Assembly (NCBI GenBank): GCA_963920665.1
Contig: OY987264.1
Span: forward strand, 45,814,326 to 45,878,325
Direction of reading: 5' to 3'
From: Straminergon stramineum
Taxonomy: Eukaryota > Streptophyta > Bryopsida > Hypnales > Calliergonaceae
Length of the DNA stretch: 64,000 nucleotides
In this document: piece after piece, positions 46,081 through 56,683 of the stretch
Position numbering within the stretch: the first letter of the stretch is position 1
Layout: each line of letters opens with the position of its first letter
Program-made: the position numbers and the translations under genes
Notes under the pieces: model-generated
What the model saw: the letters and a program-made list of their open reading frames with translations, nothing else
Databases searched by the model: none
Told to the model about the DNA's origin: nothing

Positions 46081-47747
46081 ATGCCGCAGCTTAGGAGGAC
46101 TAGGGGTGGACAGGCCAGTTCCAGTGTACCCCCAGCGGAGGTAAAACTCCGGAAGGTAGTTCCGGTTGTTCCCTCCACCGAACCAGCCAAGTCCCAACTC
46201 ATGGAAGATTTGAGCTCCATGGGCTGCCTAGGTTTTGTAGATAAACCCAGGGGCTTTAAAGAAGAGTCCATAATCAAAGAACTCTTGGGCAAGCTGTCCA
46301 ATGAGTTTGACAACACTCCGCGAGCCGTTCCACATCTGTGGACGGAAGACATGTGGAGAACAGCCTATAGTTTCCGCGCAAGAAGGCTAGGAATGGCAAG
46401 CCAGAAGGATGAGTTTTGCCGTGGGAAGTTCGGGGGAGCGGTCAACCTGAAAGACAAATACGCGGTGGACGACAACATTGATGAGCGGCAACGCTGGCTG
46501 CTGAAGTTCTTAGTTCCGGTCCTTCATCCGGAAAAACCGACGAGGGTGACTATCTCCCTCGCCAACACTATTTTCGGCTCTCTGAGAGGAGACCGGAAAG
46601 TTGACTAGGCTCGGATCATTTCCGAGCTGGTCACCCAACTCATAGGAAGAGTAGGGCCACTCCGGTGTGCCCCTATCTCATGCACCTCTATCATTCCCAA
46701 CATCTCTTGAGCGCACCAGAGGAGAAGAGGTGGAAGGCTCAGGAAACTCTCCTGAAATACAGAGAATTGGAAACGGATGAGGAGATGGAATCTGATTCCG
46801 ATCCCGAGGAGAACAGTGAGTCAGAGGAAGAGGAGACGCCAGTGCCGGTCATCAAACGGCAAAAGACGACCTCTCCCAACAAGAGGGGGACGCCGCCCGC
46901 TCGCAACACCCCGGCCCCAGAGGAGAAGACGGAGGTCGAGAAGACGGTGTCAGAAGAATCGGATCCCGATGATCCGTTCAGATCACTCGTAAAGAACTTA
47001 TGCGATATACGAGCGGATTGGGAGATGAAAAGGAAGATGCTGATAGCAATCGGGCATTTGGTGGGAGCAGCACCCGACCGGGAGCTACCGAAAAAGGTGG
47101 CGGCCTATATTTCTGATCCAGTCGAGTCCCGGAAGCAGGAAGCAGAGATCCGCCGGCTACAAGAGGAGGTGGATCGGATGAAGACGGAGATCTTGGTGCA
47201 CAAGGAGAACTTCGCAGCCACCAAATTGATTGCAAAGGATGCTCGGCAGATGATGGAGCAAGTGAAGGCCACGTTTGGGGAGACTGGAACTGCCCTCACC
47301 AAGGCCAAGTTATTTGACGAGCGGGTGCACGAGGAGAAGAAGCTATCCGGTTCCTGGATGGTGCGGATCCTCAATGACTTTGTCGAGCAGGTAGAAGCGA
47401 CAATGCAGGAGGCACGGAAGGCAGTGGACCGGATGGAGGAGAGTACCCGGATACTATCGGGAGCAACTTGCTCTCGCGGTATCCGACTCTCGGATATCTC
47501 CTTCCCGGATTCGTTCCCGGAAGTGACCACAGGAGAGGGGAAGGATACGACCCCCAAGTCCAAGAGAATGACCCAGGCCAGCACGCTTGCAACCGCCATC
47601 GACTTGGACTCACCAGTCGCGTCCACAGAAGGCAATCTGGTTCCTCGACCTCAGGAGATTGAGAGGAGTCGGAACCTCAACGAGGTTTTTGAGCAAATGG
47701 ACTCGGGAGCGGACAACACGACCATCGGATCGCGGATAGGGACTTAG
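46081..47747 (+). pseudogene. Family 1 element protein, two lesions only
   Basis: ATG 46081 (MPQLRRTRGGQAS); an upstream in-frame ATG-equivalent at 46018 is not conserved. It is open to a TAG at 46606-46608 that replaces the Trp of VDWARI. A 10-bp deletion near 46650, with AGT at both sides, then shifts the frame. The rest, 46665-47747, is open for 360 codons: HLYHSQHLL, acidic NSESEEEETP, basic KRQKTTSPNKRG, coiled coil (QEAEIRRLQEEVDRMKTEI, ..QMMEQVKATFGE), end GSRIGT. About 555 residues in the intact form, typical for the family. Confidence 0.7.
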
Positions 47748-50193
47748 AATGTGTAGAGTAGGTAGAATAGGAATGGATACGGAACCTGTTCCGATCCAGT
47801 TGGGAGTAGGTAGGACCGGAAAGTCTGACCAAGATGGCGACGGAACTTTCGCGAGTTTTCCCGCCCATTTGTAACTTTTGAAATGTATATAGTCAACGCC
47901 CGCGAGGGATGCTGGAAGTCTTCTTTTTGCAATTCTTGTTGTACCTTTGTATGCACTCTATTGTTGTGTGTGTCTCCCAAGCTTAGCAGGTTTGCATGAT
48001 GCGGAGTTAGGAAGGCGTAAGGCAAATTTGTGATTAGATTTCTCCCCTTAGTGCGATAGTTTCCTATCCTTAGTGTGTGTGCAGGTTGCGTAAGTGTTGG
48101 GAGTGTATCTCAGTGCCTCAGCAAGATCTAGGGTTTTAAAGTTCCAGGTGAAATAGCCGCTCTTAGGCTAGGTGGATAGGGAGGGTATCCTTAGTTGCGC
48201 TAGAACTCCTGGACGGGTAGTCCGGTCGAGTGTCCAACCTTCTGAGAGGTCTCATCACCGTAGTTGGTAAACGGAATGATCCTAGGTACTGTTGGAACGG
48301 ACGAGTACACTTGTAGCCACCTAGCTTTGCACGGGTAGGGGCTGGCATTGAGGTCGTTGTAGTAAAAACGGATCGTACGGGGGATCTCTGTGTGACCTGC
48401 ATTCCGGATTGCTGTCCGGATTTTTGTGAGGGATCAAACCGGATTCGAGTTAGTTAGGAGAGGAAGGGAGAGAACAGTGGATCTTCAACCACTATAATCT
48501 GGAGAAGGAGTGGTGGGCCTACCACTCAGAAACCTAAGCGGCGAACCCTCTAATGGTCCAACAGAGGCAAAACTAAACCGGAAGAGTGTTGAGTAGATAC
48601 ACGAACCAGTCAGAGCGGATTGATTCAGAGTAGTACGAGGACCAGAATTGTTTAGGTCCTGGAGATTGGGAGAATTGGATTTAACGTAGGATTTATGAAT
48701 CGGGTGTGAAGTAATCTAGTCCGGATCCTCTGGGTGGTTGTTTGGTTCCGAATTTAGATCTAGGACCGGAAAGGAAGTTTTAGAGGGTGAAAGCGCTTAC
48801 TCGCCCAAATCAAGTAAATACTTCACAGAATCTCGTGGGTTTGATCTTTAGAGTCACTTTGTTATGCTCTAGAGTGATTTTTGTGAGCATAATAGGGAAT
48901 TTACTTATCCTGTGCTGCACCAACAAGGAGAGCATTGGAAAACGAAAAATGCACAAGAGTTTGAACTAAGCAACCTAGCCCTTCTATAGTCGTTGGCCCT
49001 CCTGCCACCTCATCATGACTGTCGCAGCATAGGATAAGTAAATTCCCTATTATGCTCACAAAAATCACTCTAGAGCATAACGAAGTGACTCTAAAGATCG
49101 AACCTATGAGATTCTGTGAAGTGTTTACTTGATTTGGGCAAGTAAGCGCTCGCACCCTCTAAAACTTCCTTTCCGGTCCTAGATCTAAAACCGGAAACAA
49201 CCAACCACCAAGAGGATCAGGATCGGATTACTTCCCATCCGATCTTTGAATCCTTCGGTTAATCCAATTCTCCCAATCCCCAAGACCTAAATGATTCCAG
49301 TCCTAGGACTGCTCAGAACCAATCCGCTCCGACTGGTTCGCTTATCTCCTCAACACTTTTCCGGTTTAGTTTTGCCTCGTTGGACCATCAGAGGGTTCGC
49401 CGCTTAGGTTTCTGAGTGGTAGGCCCACCACTCCTTCTACAGATTATAGTGGTTGAAGACCCACTGTTCTCTCCCCTCCCTTCCTAACTAACTCGAATCC
49501 GGTTTGATCCCTCACAGCAATCCAGACAGCAATCCGGAATGCAGGTCACACAGAGATCCCTCTACAATCCATTCTTACTACAACAACCTCAATGCCAGCC
49601 CCTACCCGTGCGAAGCTAGGTGGCTACAAGTGTACTTGTCCGTTCCAACAGTACCTAGGATCATTCCGTTTACCAACTACGGTGATGAGACCTCTTAGAA
49701 GGTCGGACACTCGACCGGACTACCTGTCCAAGAGTTCTAGCGCGACTAAGGATACCCTCCCTATCCGCCTAGCCTAGCAACGGCTATCTCACCCGGAACT
49801 TCAAAACCCTAGATCTTGCTGAGGCACTGAAATACACTCCCAACACTTACACAACCTGCATACACACTAAGGATAGGAAACTATCGCACTAAGGGGAGAA
49901 ATCTAATCACAAATTTGCCTTACGCCTTCCTAACTCCACATCATGCAAACCTGCCAAGCTTGGAAGACACACACAACAACAGAGCGCATACAAAGGTACA
50001 ACAAGAATTGCAAAAAGAAGACTTCTAGCGTCCCTCGCGGGCGCTGACTATATACATTTCAAAAAGTTACAAATGGGCAGGAAAACTCGCGAAAGTTCCG
50101 CCGCCATCTCAGTCAGACTTTCCAATCCTACCTACTCCCAACTGGATCGGAACAGGTTCCGTATCCATTCCTACTCTACCTACCCTGTACATC

Positions 50194-51846
50194 CTAAGTC
50201 CCTATCCACGATCCGATGGTCGCGCAGTCCACTCCCGAGTCCATCTGCTTAAAAACCTTGTTTAGGTTCTGACTCCTCTCGATCTTTTGAGGTCGAGGAA
50301 CCGGATTGCCTTCTGTGGACGCTGGTGGTGAGTCCAAGTCGATGGCGGTTCCAAGCATGCCGGCCTGGGTCGTTCTCTTGGACTTGGGGGTCGTATACTT
50401 CCCCTCTCCTGCTGTCACTTCCGGGAACGAATTCAGGAGGGAGATATCCAAGAGTCGGATACCGCAAGAGCAAGTTGCTCCCGATAGTATCCGGGTACTC
50501 TCCTCCATCCGGTCCACTGCCTTCCGTGCCTCCTTCATTGTCGCTTCTACCTGCTCGGCAAAGTCGTTGAGGATCCGCACCATCCGGGAACTGGATAGCT
50601 TCTTCTCCTCGTGCACCCGCTCGTCAAACAACTTGGCTTTGGTGAGGGCCGTTCCGGTCTCCCCGAACGTGGCCTTCACTTGCTCCATCATTTGCTGAGC
50701 ATCCTCTGCAATAGATTTGGTGGCTGCGAAGTTCTCCTTGTGCACTAGGATCTCCGTCTTCATCCGATCCACCTCCTCTTGTAACCGGCGGATCTCTGCT
50801 TCCTACTTCCGGGACTCGACTGGATCAAAAATACAGCCTGCCACCTTTTCCGGTAGCTCCCGGTAGGGTGTTGCTCCCACCAACTGCCCGATGGCTACGA
50901 CTATCCTTCTCTTCCGTTCCCAATCCATCCGGATGTCATAGAAGACCTTCACCAGAGGTTCGAACAGATCCTCAGGATCCACTGCCTTCTCCTCTTCCGG
51001 TTTCCCTTCCGGAGCGGGAGTGTTGGGCCAAGGTGGCGTCCCTTGTTTGTTGGGGGAGGTAGTCTTATGACGTTTGACCGGCGGCATTGGCGCCTCCTCA
51101 TCTTCCGACTCTGAATCCTCTCCCGGTTCAGAACCGGATTCGCTCTCCCAATCCGATCCTGATTCCCCATATCTTAGCACTACTTCCTGATTCTTATACA
51201 CCTCATCTTCTCTGTCATTCAGGAGTTGATGCGACTGATAGAGGTGCATCAAGTAGGGGCTTACTGGAGTTGCCCTACTCTTTCTGATTCTACTAACTAA
51301 CTGGAGCACCAGATCGGAAATGATCCAGGCCAAGTCGACTTTCCGGTCCCCTCTGAGGGCCCCGAAAATAGTGTTCGCAAGGGTAATGGTTACCCTTGTT
51401 GGCTTTTCCGGATGGAGGATTGGAACGAGGAACTGTAGGAGTCGGCGGTTCCGCTCATCCTTACAATCGTCTATGGCATATCCGTCCTTCGAGTTCACCG
51501 CTCTTTTGAACTTGCCTCGGACAAAGTCGTCCTTCCGGTTGGCCATCCCAAATCCTCCCGGCCGGAAGCTGTACACTGACCTCCAGACCTCTTCCGTCCA
51601 GAGAGGCGGAACCACTCTCAGCGTATTATCAAACTTGTTAGACACTTTACCCGAGAGTTCCCGGACGAAAACTTCCTCCTTGAACCCCCAGGGTTTGGTT
51701 GCAAACCCTATACAACCCATGGAATTTAAGTCGTCCATGAGTTCCGCTCGGGTATCCTCTAACAGTGGGATAACCGGAACTACTTTCCGGAGTTTGACAT
51801 CTGACGACGGGCTAGCCTGACCTCTAGTCCTTTTGAGCTGCGGCAT
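50194..51846 (-). pseudogene. Family 1 element protein, nearly intact (one in-frame stop)
   Basis: ATG 51846 (MPQLKRTRGQASPS) to the stop at 50194: 550 codons in one frame with a single internal TAG (50803-50805) at SRK*EAE, where other copies have Gln. Residues ~25-205 form the conserved globular domain (GCIGFATKPWGFKEE, NRKDDFVRGKFK, TLANTIFGALRGDRKVDLA, PYLMHLYQSHQLL). Residues ~215-245 are acidic (ESESGSEPGEDSESEDEE). A nuclear-signal-like patch KRHKTTSPNKQG comes next, then DWERKRRIVVAIGQLVGA, a coiled coil (~348-470), and the conserved end TIGSWIGT. The globular part is faintly like PF20167. No catalytic motif. Confidence 0.75.
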
Positions 51847-52100
51847 GGTCACGGACGAGCGACTCCGAACCCTTTCCGATTCTACCTTACTGTCGCTCTC
51901 CTAGCCGCACGTCCCGTTCCTTTCCTTCACTCTCCGATCTCAACCGGAAATCAAGCTAACATTGTAGCGGACACTATAACACTCGCGAAAAACACTCGCA
52001 ACAGTAACTAACACGGAACGCTTAAGTTGACAGACACGAGGAGCTTGAAAGCACTGGAAAATGAAACAGTGAAAAGGGGTGCGACTGGCCAAGCCAGCCC

Positions 52101-52107
52101 CTTTATA
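52101..52107 (-). promoter_or_regulatory. TATA box of a family 1 element
   Basis: The complement reads TATAAAG in the conserved position, about 255 bp upstream of the ATG at 51846. Confidence 0.55.
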
Positions 52108-52591
52108 CTGGCTGGCCCCCATTGCCACCTCAGCACGACCTAATCCGGATCCGGTTCGTCTAAGGTATCCGGTCAAACATCCGCTCCTATCCGTTCATTC
52201 CCTGGAAACTAGATTGAGTAGATCTTCCCGCTATCTTATTTTCCACTTCTATTTCTGCTCCTTATGGTTTCTTAACCAAATCTGGATACCCTTATCTAGA
52301 TATCTGTTTAGTATTACTAAGTAAAACCAAAAAAAATAGGATTTCATGCTGCCACAATGACCTATTCTAGATCCGGTTCCTATATGATATCCAGTCCATC
52401 CCCTATCCAGTTAGACATCCGCTCTTATCTGTTCACTCCCTAGGACCGGATTCTGCGAATCACCTTACTATCTCATTTTCCTTCCTTATTTTAGCTCTCA
52501 ATGGTTCCTTAGCTAAATCCGGATACCTACCTCTAGTTTCTGGTTAGTTTTACTAGGTAAACCAAAAAATTGACAGTTTCACATCACGACG

Positions 52592-53031
52592 TCTTAGATT
52601 TGGTATTAAATCCAAATCGACAACGAAGCTTTAAACTCACCTAGTGTTCCCCTCCAAAGTTTAGTTTCAAAAGTATTTTTGAAACAAACCAAAGTTTATT
52701 GCCTAGAAGTTAGGTAATAGGTCTCATATGCTCAAGCCTAGAGTTCCTCATGTCCTAGGTCATTCCAATCCTCCCTTGTAAGTCCTAGGTGTAGAGAAAT
52801 TTTGGTCCTAGTTGTTGTTTGTGTAAAATTTAAGTGCACGGCCCAACCAACTGTGGATCAACCAAAGCCAACATGGGACCAACCTATGCTAGCCAAAATT
52901 GATCTGCCAACTAGCACTTGTCTAGCCAACCAACAACTAGGTTTGACCAGCCTAGACACATTCAACACAAGCCTTGAGGTCGTTCTTCCTCTTCTTCTTT
53001 TTTCCTATTTAGGCCCAAAATTAGAAGTAAG
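52592..53031. other. Host DNA between two elements, no gene seen
   Basis: It continues the sequence left of 43046 after removal of the nest. There are no sustained ORFs with recognisable content. Confidence 0.45.
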
Positions 53032-56000
53032 TGTCATATGCGCAGTGGAGTGTAAGTACCATTACAACACCAAAACATCGTAAAATAACTCGAAATATCG
53101 TCCCAGGGGATTCTAGACTATTGCTACAAGCTGAGATTATCCGTATTACCAACTTAAGCTCTCTCTCTTCACTTCTTTTCCCTCTTTTCCGGATCACTAC
53201 CTTTCTAGATTCCAATCCAGATCCACTCCTTTCTCGAATCCGGATCTGTTACTTCTCACACACTGGTTTTTGGTACCTCTAGAGGGTTTGCCTTTGATCT
53301 TGTAAAGGGATAGGGACTCACCACTCGTATTCCTCACACTCTCTTCTCTCTCTAAACTACACAAAACACACTTAGACCAAATGTTGCACTAGATTAGACC
53401 AAGAAACACTCTCACAACTTCCCGAATGGCCAATCCGGAAGGTAGGTCACTCAGAGCCATAATAAGTCTTTTCTACTATAATGACAGATCAACAAAAACC
53501 GGAATTGATGGGGGATTGTTAGTCGTTCACTAGACTAATCCTAGGGTTTGGCAAACCTTCCAGGGAAAATAAGATGGGGATTTTTCCGCTAGCAATTTCT
53601 TGTCTTCAAACGAAACCCTCCTTGATATTCCGAACTCACACCCACGCCACTCCTTGCCGAATTTCTGTTCCAATGTTTTAAAGGCACCACGCGCAATACC
53701 ATATTCACAAGCCTAAACTACGTCACAAATGTTCCCTCCCAAATCAAATCAAATCACCTTAGATCTAGATTCCTCCTTTCCTCCTCCTCTCTCTTATACT
53801 TCAATGCTTTCACAAACAAACACAAGAAAGTTGGATATACAAGAGATCAATTCCTAAATGTCCTTTTGGTGTCTCAAATTAAAGAAAGGATGACAAGATA
53901 ACAACTATACGCACTAGGATAGAATGAGAGGGCAACAACCCTGCCCCACTTAAAAACCCCAAAACCCAAAGCCAAAAAGCCACCCGGAAATCCAGGTGAC
54001 CAATCGCAGACTTCACGAGAAACCCGGAAAGTCAGATCCTACAAAACCAAAACCCAAGCCCACGCTTGGAAACCTGGATCAGATTCAAAATTCAAATCTT
54101 AACTAACTGAAACCCTAACTACTTCACCTTTCGCGCCTTCTTTTGACTGCTCCAGCCTTGACTTGTTGGTGCTCGAATAGATGCCCTCAGAGTTGCTTTC
54201 GGAGTTGCCTTCACTGGAGTCGTCCACAACGCTGCCCAAGTCTGGATCTTTCAGATTTCCAGAGGCAAGTCTTTTTCTTCCATGTCCTCTTCTTCTTCTT
54301 CCTCTTCGAATCCGGTTTGGTACTCCTCTTCCTCATATTTCTCAATCTGAGTGACCTCCCTCTCGTCCTCTTCTTCTTCTCCTAGAGAGGTCTTATCCAA
54401 AACAATGGTGGTCCTCTCCTACCTTGGTTGACGCTGTTGCATGTGCTCAAAGCTTTTCGGATGAGTTCGGGCCAAATTCATGAGTCCTCCACTCCAATCT
54501 ACCAGTTCACTCCGGATAAGCAACTTGGGTGTCTAAAGGGTTTCCTTCTCAAGAGGACGGATTGTCAGAATCGGTGGCAAGATGGTAACTTCTGGTGGTG
54601 CCAACTCTAGTGCTACGTCCGGCTGCTTGGCTGACTCTTGAAATGTCTTTACACTCACCCGAATGGTCTTCATTGAATTAAGAAGGGCTCGGTTGAATGT
54701 CGGAGAGTCCCCCTAGGGACTTCCAATTTGGCCAGTAGTGGTAGTAATGTTGTCAACTTCACTGGAGTTTCTATGTCAAAGTGGATTTCCGGAAAGTGGG
54801 AAAAATCCATGACATGGTCCGGATCAATCCGCCCCAATAGCTGGCGCATCTCCTTCAACACCAAATCCATCCTTGATGAGAAGTCGACTAGGATCCATAC
54901 TACCTTGGACCCAGTCAGATGTCCTTCCTCTATTGGCTGGTTCTGGATAAGAGAGGCCTTGACGACGAGCTCCACGGGTCTATCCACCAGATCAAATAGG
55001 TTCTTAACAAGCTGCAAAGCTTCCTTCTCCCTCTGCTTCGGCCCAACTCAACTTAGCTTGAAGGTCAATCTTCTCCTTCTCCAAATTCTCAATCTACTTC
55101 TCCTTCCGTCCCAGCTCTTCCAGATTCAGAAGTTTCTTGACGGCATCAAGTATGTCCTCTGGCTCAACCTTCAACTCCTTGATGATCCTCTTGAGAATAT
55201 CGGACAAATTCTCATGGTACTCTTGCGCCTGCAAGACCTAGTTGAATCCGGTCTTGAAGAATCCGGAAATGTCTTCCTTTGGCTCCTTTGGAACCTTCTC
55301 CGGAATAGGGAGTTTCCCTTGTAAAGCCAGATTGGTGGATTTCCTTCATCTCCGATCTATAAGTTGCTCCTCCTCTTCCGGCTCTTCCTCTTCTTCGAAT
55401 GCCAGCTGCTCTACCTCTACTTCGTCCGTGAGGCCATAATGTAGGATTAAAGATTTGGTTTTGTATTCCACCATTTTTGCATCACTCAAAAGTTTCGCAT
55501 GATGGTAGAGGTGGAATAGGTAAGGACCAATTGGGTTGGTCTTTGCCTTTCCTACATTGGTGGCAAGCTAGGAGACTACTACTCCAATGACTTTGCCCCA
55601 GTTAACCGGTCTACCCTCCATTGCACCAAAAATGGTGTTGGCTATCGTAACCGTAACCTGGGTAGGCTTTTCCAGATATGTGATTGGAATAAGGAATTCT
55701 AGGACCTACTTCTGCCTCCCATCTAGACAGTCACTAATGCCATACCCTTCCTTAGAATGGACTGCATTCTTGAACTTCCCTACCACGAACTTATCCGTTC
55801 AGGAGGCTAATCCAGATCCCTTCCTAGGGAATCCGTATACCTTGGCCCAAACCTCATCCGTACAAGTTCCAGGTTCCCCCCTCACTGTCAGCTCATACTG
55901 ATTTGGAGCTCCTACGACGAGCTCCTAAATCATCCGGTCATTCTTTACAGTCCATGGCCTCAGAAACAGACCAACACACTCTATTGTGCTTAGGTCGTCT

Positions 56001-56505
56001 TCTAACTGTGACCGGTCTCTCAGTCTTTCCGGAATGGTCGAACAAACCATCCGTGCCATAACCAATGGTTTACGGAAATCACCCTCTGCCATCATAAGCC
56101 AGAACTAACTGATCTACTAAATCGATCACTAACTCACCACTCTTTCACTCAACTATACAAGTGCAAAACCACTTCCGAAGAAAGAGGGAGGAGAAATGGG
56201 AGTAGCGAGGTTAAGTACCCGTCATCCTACCAACCGTTCTAGAAGCGGATCATTTGCTCGTAATGGTTCCCTAGATTCCTCAACCAAAACCCTAGACCGT
56301 AGGTTGTCGCTATCCGGTTTTCCGGAATCTAGATCCATCCTGGATCCTTTTACGAAACACTTGGATCATCTTCTCAGCCTTAATGCAATGTTTAGGCTAA
56401 GAAGAATCTAATTCTGTTTGCCTATTGGAAATTTTGAAAAATTCTATACTATTATAGACCTATTTTATACTAATCCAGTGGATTCCGAATTTACGTCTCG
56501 CGATA
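53032..56505 (-). mobile_element. Family 2 element, longest copy (3,474 bp), duplication GTAAG
   Basis: Begins TGTCATATGCGCAGTGG, ends ..ACGTCTCGCGATA. GTAAG at 53027-53031 recurs at 56506-56510. It carries the complete ORF layout on the minus strand and, near 53250-53480, the block shared with family 1 (CAGAGG-type / AGGGACTCACCACTC and GGTAGGTCACTCAGAG). Confidence 0.88.
54119..56092 (-). pseudogene. Family 2 element protein, full-length layout, several stops
   Basis: ATG 56092 (MAEGDFRKPLV) to TAG 54119-54121, about 657 codons. N-terminal domain: ERLRDRSQLEDDLS, LRPWTVKNDRMI, NTIFGAMEGRPVNWGKVIG, PYLFHLYHHAKLL. Acidic FEEEEEPEEEEQL follows, then DISGFFKTGFN, a coiled coil (about 55000-55220), a Pro/Thr-rich region and a basic C-terminus. 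Some six in-frame TAG/TAA stops, mostly at Gln or Trp positions of the other copies. Homologous in order to the family 1 protein, but ~100 residues longer at the C-terminus. Confidence 0.65.
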
Positions 56506-56545
56506 GTAAGGGATATGATAAAAAAAAATGGGGGGAAGTGGAGGA

Positions 56546-56683
56546 AGAATAGAGGTTAGAAAATAGGATAGAATAGAAGGGAAGTAGAGGGAGAATAGAG
56601 GTTAGAAAGTAGGATAGAATAGAAGGAAAATAGTGGGAAAATAGAGGTTAGAAAGTAGGATAGAAAAGAAGAGCAATAAAGGG
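56546..56683. repeat. 46-bp purine-rich minisatellite, three units
   Basis: Three consecutive 46-bp units sharing ATAGAGGTTAGAAA and TAGGATAGAA. Directly right of the family 2 element. Confidence 0.85.

Larger units (their letters stand above)
45537..48922 (+). mobile_element. Family 1 element copy (3,386 bp) nested in another, duplication ACAAG
   Basis: Begins TGTCACAACGTGCAG, ends ..CTGTGCTGCACCA (mutated from GCGACA). ACAAG at 45532-45536 recurs at 48923-48927. The interrupted host copy reads continuously when it is removed (..CAGAACAAG/GAGAGC..). It is in the opposite orientation to its host copy. Confidence 0.9.
49020..52356 (-). mobile_element. Family 1 element copy (3,337 bp) nested in another, duplication ATGAC
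   Basis: Left end TGTCGCAGCATAGG, right end complement TGTGGCAGCATGAAAT, an 11-bp terminal inverted repeat with one mismatch. ATGAC at 49015-49019 recurs at 52357-52361, and the host copy's CATCATGACCTATTC is restored on removal. Best preserved unit in the window. Confidence 0.9.
43051..52591 (-). mobile_element. Family 1 element, outer copy of a three-element nest, duplication TCTTA
   Basis: Left end TGTCGTAGCACGGAGC at 43051; right end ..CACATCACGACG at 52591. TCTTA at 43046-43050 recurs at 52592-52596. Its own sequence is 43051-45536, 48928-49019 and 52362-52591; the rest is two later family 1 insertions. It has lost about 600 bp by an internal deletion near 43862. Confidence 0.85.

Noticed and set aside
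47105..47635. 176-codon Ser-rich minus-strand ORF, also seen at 50306-50698 on plus
   Set aside because: Antisense shadow of the family 1 coiled-coil coding region; recurs wherever that region is present.
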